A DNA stretch of 8,185 nucleotides from Glaesserella parasuis (GTDB taxonomy: Bacteria > Pseudomonadota > Gammaproteobacteria > Enterobacterales > Pasteurellaceae): assembly GCF_002015085.1 (NCBI RefSeq), contig NZ_MUXW01000048.1, forward strand, positions 1 to 8,185, given 5' to 3'. The notes under the pieces were generated by a model. The model saw nothing but the letters and a program-made list of their open reading frames with translations, ran no database searches and had not been told where the DNA came from. Position 1 is the first letter of the stretch. Every line of letters begins with the position of its first letter. Both the position numbers and the translations under genes were made by a program. Shown piece by piece: positions 6,483 through 8,185 of this stretch.

Positions 6483-6503
6483 GTGGATGAACACAGTTGC
6501 TAC
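6478..6503 (+). repeat. 26-bp direct repeat, copy 2 (downstream of cstA)
   Basis: This matches 4642-4667 at 24 of 26 positions, including an unbroken 16-base TGAACACAGTTGCTAC. It begins in the T-run of the cstA terminator, so terminator and repeat are fused. Confidence 0.7.
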
Positions 6504-6646
6504 GAAAAAATTAAGTGTTTGTGCAAATGCTATATAATACTGGATAAGTACAGAAATCAAAGCTCTTTTTTTGAAATATGAATTTGGACGAATGGCACAT
6601 CTAGAAAACAGACTTATCAACAGCTTACTGTTAAATACGAGTTTTC
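6504..6646. other. Intergenic region between cstA terminator/repeat and the prmA 3' end
   Basis: No gene is visible. It holds a TATAAT at 6533-6538 without a convincing -35, and nested inverted repeats near the prmA stop: AGAAAAC (6603-6609) with GTTTTCT (6641-6647), enclosing AACAG-CTTA-CTGTT (6619-6632). These could form a weak stem at the end of the prmA transcript, but no T-run follows. Confidence 0.4.
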
Positions 6647-7531
6647 TCAATGTTTTTTAATCCCTGTAATTCGACACCATTCTTCTTTTTCCATGATAGA
6701 ATCAAGTTTAAAGCTATTTTGGTAAGCTTCACAAACGGATTCTGCTTGTGTAGCAAGAATACCTGATAAACCTAAATTCCCCTGTGGTTTTACTAACGTG
6801 ATAATTTGAGGGGCAAGTTCTTTTAACGGGCCTGCAAGAATATTTGCTATAACGACATCAGCAATTAGGTTTTGCGGTTGATCTTTTGTAAGAAATAGTT
6901 GCAATCTATCCGCTACACCATTTACTTCCGCATTGTTCTGACTAGCTAAAATTGCTTGTGGATCAATATCGATACCTATTGCTTTTTTTGCACCTAATTT
7001 AAGAGCTGCAATTGCTAAAATTCCCGAACCACAGCCAAAGTCAATGACCGTTTTATCTGTTAAATCCAGACTGTCTAACCAAGCTAGACAAAGTGCAGTT
7101 GTTGGGTGTGTTCCTGTGCCAAATGCTAAACCAGGATCTAGCATTACATTGACTGCATTTGGATCGGGAATTTCTCGCCAACTTGGGCAGATCCATAAAC
7201 GTTTACCGAATTGCATTGGGTGGAAATTGTCCATCCATTCCCGTTCCCAATCTTTATCTTCAATTTGTTCTATTTTATATGGAAAGTCAGTAGCTACAAG
7301 TTTACTTTTTACTAATGTAGAAACAATCTCTTTCATGTCAGTTTCTGCATCGAATAAGGCAACGACATCAGTATTACCCCAAAGACGAGTTTCTCCAGGA
7401 AGTGGCTCAAAAATTGGCGTATCTTGGCTGTCCATAAAAGTCACGGACACTGCTCCAATATCTTCTAAAAAATCGCTAATTTTCTCAGCTTCTCTATCTG
7501 TACTATTTAAACGAATTTGTACCCAAGCCAT
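6647..7531 (-). CDS. prmA: Ribosomal protein L11 methyltransferase PrmA
   Basis: PrmA trimethylates ribosomal protein L11 at its N-terminus and lysines using S-adenosylmethionine, in the cytoplasm. From ATG 7531 it has 294 residues (E. coli 293). The N-terminal L11-recognition domain spans about 1-60 (MAWVQIRL, then FEPLPGETRLWG), followed by the conserved EDKDWEREWMDNFHPM linker (91-106). The Rossmann methyltransferase domain has GTGTHPTT (138-145), SAM motif I DFGCGSG (164-170), acidic IDID (187-190) and the ANILAGPL active-site loop (229-236), ending EKEEWCRITG. A longer start at 7546 is possible but rejected: GAAGGA lies seven bases before ATG 7531, homologues begin M-x-W-x-Q, and the TATAAT predicts a transcript starting only about ten bases before 7546. 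The usual partner panF is not in the window; an IS remnant lies upstream. Confidence 0.95.
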   Translation of the reverse strand: MAWVQIRLNSTDREAEKISDFLEDIGAVSVTFMDSQDTPIFEPLPGETRLWGNTDVVALFDAETDMKEIVSTLVKSKLVATDFPYKIEQIEDKDWEREWMDNFHPMQFGKRLWICPSWREIPDPNAVNVMLDPGLAFGTGTHPTTALCLAWLDSLDLTDKTVIDFGCGSGILAIAALKLGAKKAIGIDIDPQAILASQNNAEVNGVADRLQLFLTKDQPQNLIADVVIANILAGPLKELAPQIITLVKPQGNLGLSGILATQAESVCEAYQNSFKLDSIMEKEEWCRITGIKKH

Positions 7532-7562
7532 TTTGTTTTCCTTCATTTTTTAATAAAAGATT

Positions 7563-7592
7563 ATTATAGCCTTGCATAGCAGGAGCATACAA
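7563..7592 (-). promoter_or_regulatory. Predicted promoter of prmA
   Basis: On the minus strand a perfect TATAAT (7568-7563) is preceded by TTGTAT (7592-7587) with an 18-base spacer. Transcription would start near 7556, about 25 bases before ATG 7531. The -35 is weak (TTG kept only). Confidence 0.45.
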
Positions 7593-7739
7593 GATTAAGT
7601 ATAAGTCAATCCAAATAGAACTAAATAATGTATCTTATTTGAAAATAACAAGATCGAATATTTTGGTCTAAAAATGTATATTTTTAAAATTTACTCCAGT
7701 GATTTATTACTAAATCAACGCATCTCTATACACATGAAT
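7593..7739. other. AT-rich intergenic DNA between prmA promoter and transposase remnant
   Basis: No open frame, strong hairpin or RNA gene is visible. A minus-strand TTGACT at about 7613-7608 lacks a well-spaced -10. The junction with the transposase remnant is not sharp. Confidence 0.4.
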
Positions 7740-8185
7740 TACATATGGATATCATTGCCACCATACGAAATTGATACATCTGTACTGGCGTATTAAATAA
7801 ATCTTTCATCAAACCACTCCTTGCCATCGCAGGTAATCCGATTGAATTATATAGCTTTTTTCTCTTAACCTATTCAGGGCAAGTTTGTAGTAAATATCTT
7901 TTTCGGTTCGCACACAATAATGGGAAATGACATTATTTGAAAGCGTATCCATTAACACTAATACGCCAAAATAACGTCCGAAAAACGTTGTATCCATAAT
8001 GATGATATTCAGGTATCGATTTGAAGGCGGTTTTAAAGCCGTTTTAGGCGCTTTATTGATATATCTTTGAATCGTTCTGACTGAACAATGATATTTAACG
8101 GCAAGTTGTTGATAGGTTTGTTTTCTGGATGTGTAATCAGTCCAAATTTTTATTGGATCTAATTTTGATCTGCACCCCAAAAGTT
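7740..8185 (-). pseudogene. Decayed DDE transposase, IS256-like variant Zn-binding type (5' end outside window)
   Basis: The longest frame (8180-7809, TTG start not genuine; it is open to the window end) reads a helix-turn-helix segment WTDYTSRKQTYQQLA then CSVRTIQRYINKAP, followed by the start of a DDE domain, IIIMDTTFFGRYFGVLVLMD. I recognise this as the transposase group labelled IS256 family, variant Zn-binding type, found in Pasteurellaceae and Neisseria; its N-terminal cysteine motif would lie beyond 8185. After YIIQS the frame breaks: one extra G near 7838-7840 separates it from ITCDG (7837-7823), and one extra T near 7818 separates that from GLMKDLFNTPVQM in a third frame. The usual CHFHM has decayed to YQFRM, and similarity ends near 7750, so the C-terminal half with the catalytic Glu is absent. 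It is a dead, truncated copy oriented toward prmA. Confidence 0.75.

Noticed and set aside
6511..6538. Possible orphan promoter (TTAAGT with TATAAT 6533-6538)
   Set aside because: The -35 is poor and no gene or structured RNA follows before the convergent prmA end; the region is AT-rich enough for chance.
6408..6650. Minus-strand 80-codon frame overlapping the cstA 3' end
   Set aside because: It runs antisense through the cstA terminator and has no ribosome binding site or recognisable motif.
7044..7553. 169-codon plus-strand frame opposite prmA
   Set aside because: It is antisense to the fully conserved prmA reading frame and has no recognisable domain.

Overview
The window looks like chromosomal DNA from a Pasteurellaceae bacterium of the Actinobacillus pleuropneumoniae / Mannheimia side of the family. 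The reasons are two exact Apl-type uptake signal cores (ACAAGCGGT, both read on the minus strand, at 27-35 and 1349-1357), no Hin-type core (AAGTGCGGT) noticed, AT-rich intergenic DNA, and proteins (MutS, DegP/DegQ, PrmA) that read as close gammaproteobacterial orthologues. The species cannot be fixed from the sequence alone.

Layout. 1-1463 (+) is the C-terminal part of mutS; its frame is broken about 35 bases into the window, apparently by loss of one T. 1464-1741 holds a MITE-like 107-bp inverted-repeat unit and a structured leader that may hide the ribosome binding site of the next gene. 1742-2706 (+) is a YedE-type selenium/sulfur membrane transporter that looks inactivated (an apparent in-frame gap plus a frameshift). 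2878-4260 (-) is a complete periplasmic HtrA-type protease (DegP/DegQ) with a plausible sigma-E promoter. 4261-4845 is a long intergenic region: a mosaic of nested inverted repeats (about 4395-4676), inside which lies the likely C-terminal remnant of an IS110-type transposase, followed by a textbook CRP site and a sigma-70-like promoter. 4846-6435 (+) is cstA, a CstA-family transporter with strongly biased codon use and a clear intrinsic terminator. 6647-7531 (-) is prmA, the ribosomal protein L11 methyltransferase. 7740-8185 (-) is the decayed 3' portion of a DDE-type transposase gene whose 5' end lies outside the window.

How it works together. The intact genes are independent single-gene units rather than one operon: envelope quality control (degP), carbon-starvation substrate uptake under cAMP-CRP control (cstA) and ribosome modification (prmA). 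Between them are several decay signatures: a possibly frameshifted mutS, a broken yedE, two transposase remnants and several repeat units. I see no defence system, CRISPR array, tRNA or rRNA. The most noteworthy items are the possible mismatch-repair defect, the broken YedE gene with its SD-sequestering leader, and a 26-bp repeat that flanks cstA on both sides.
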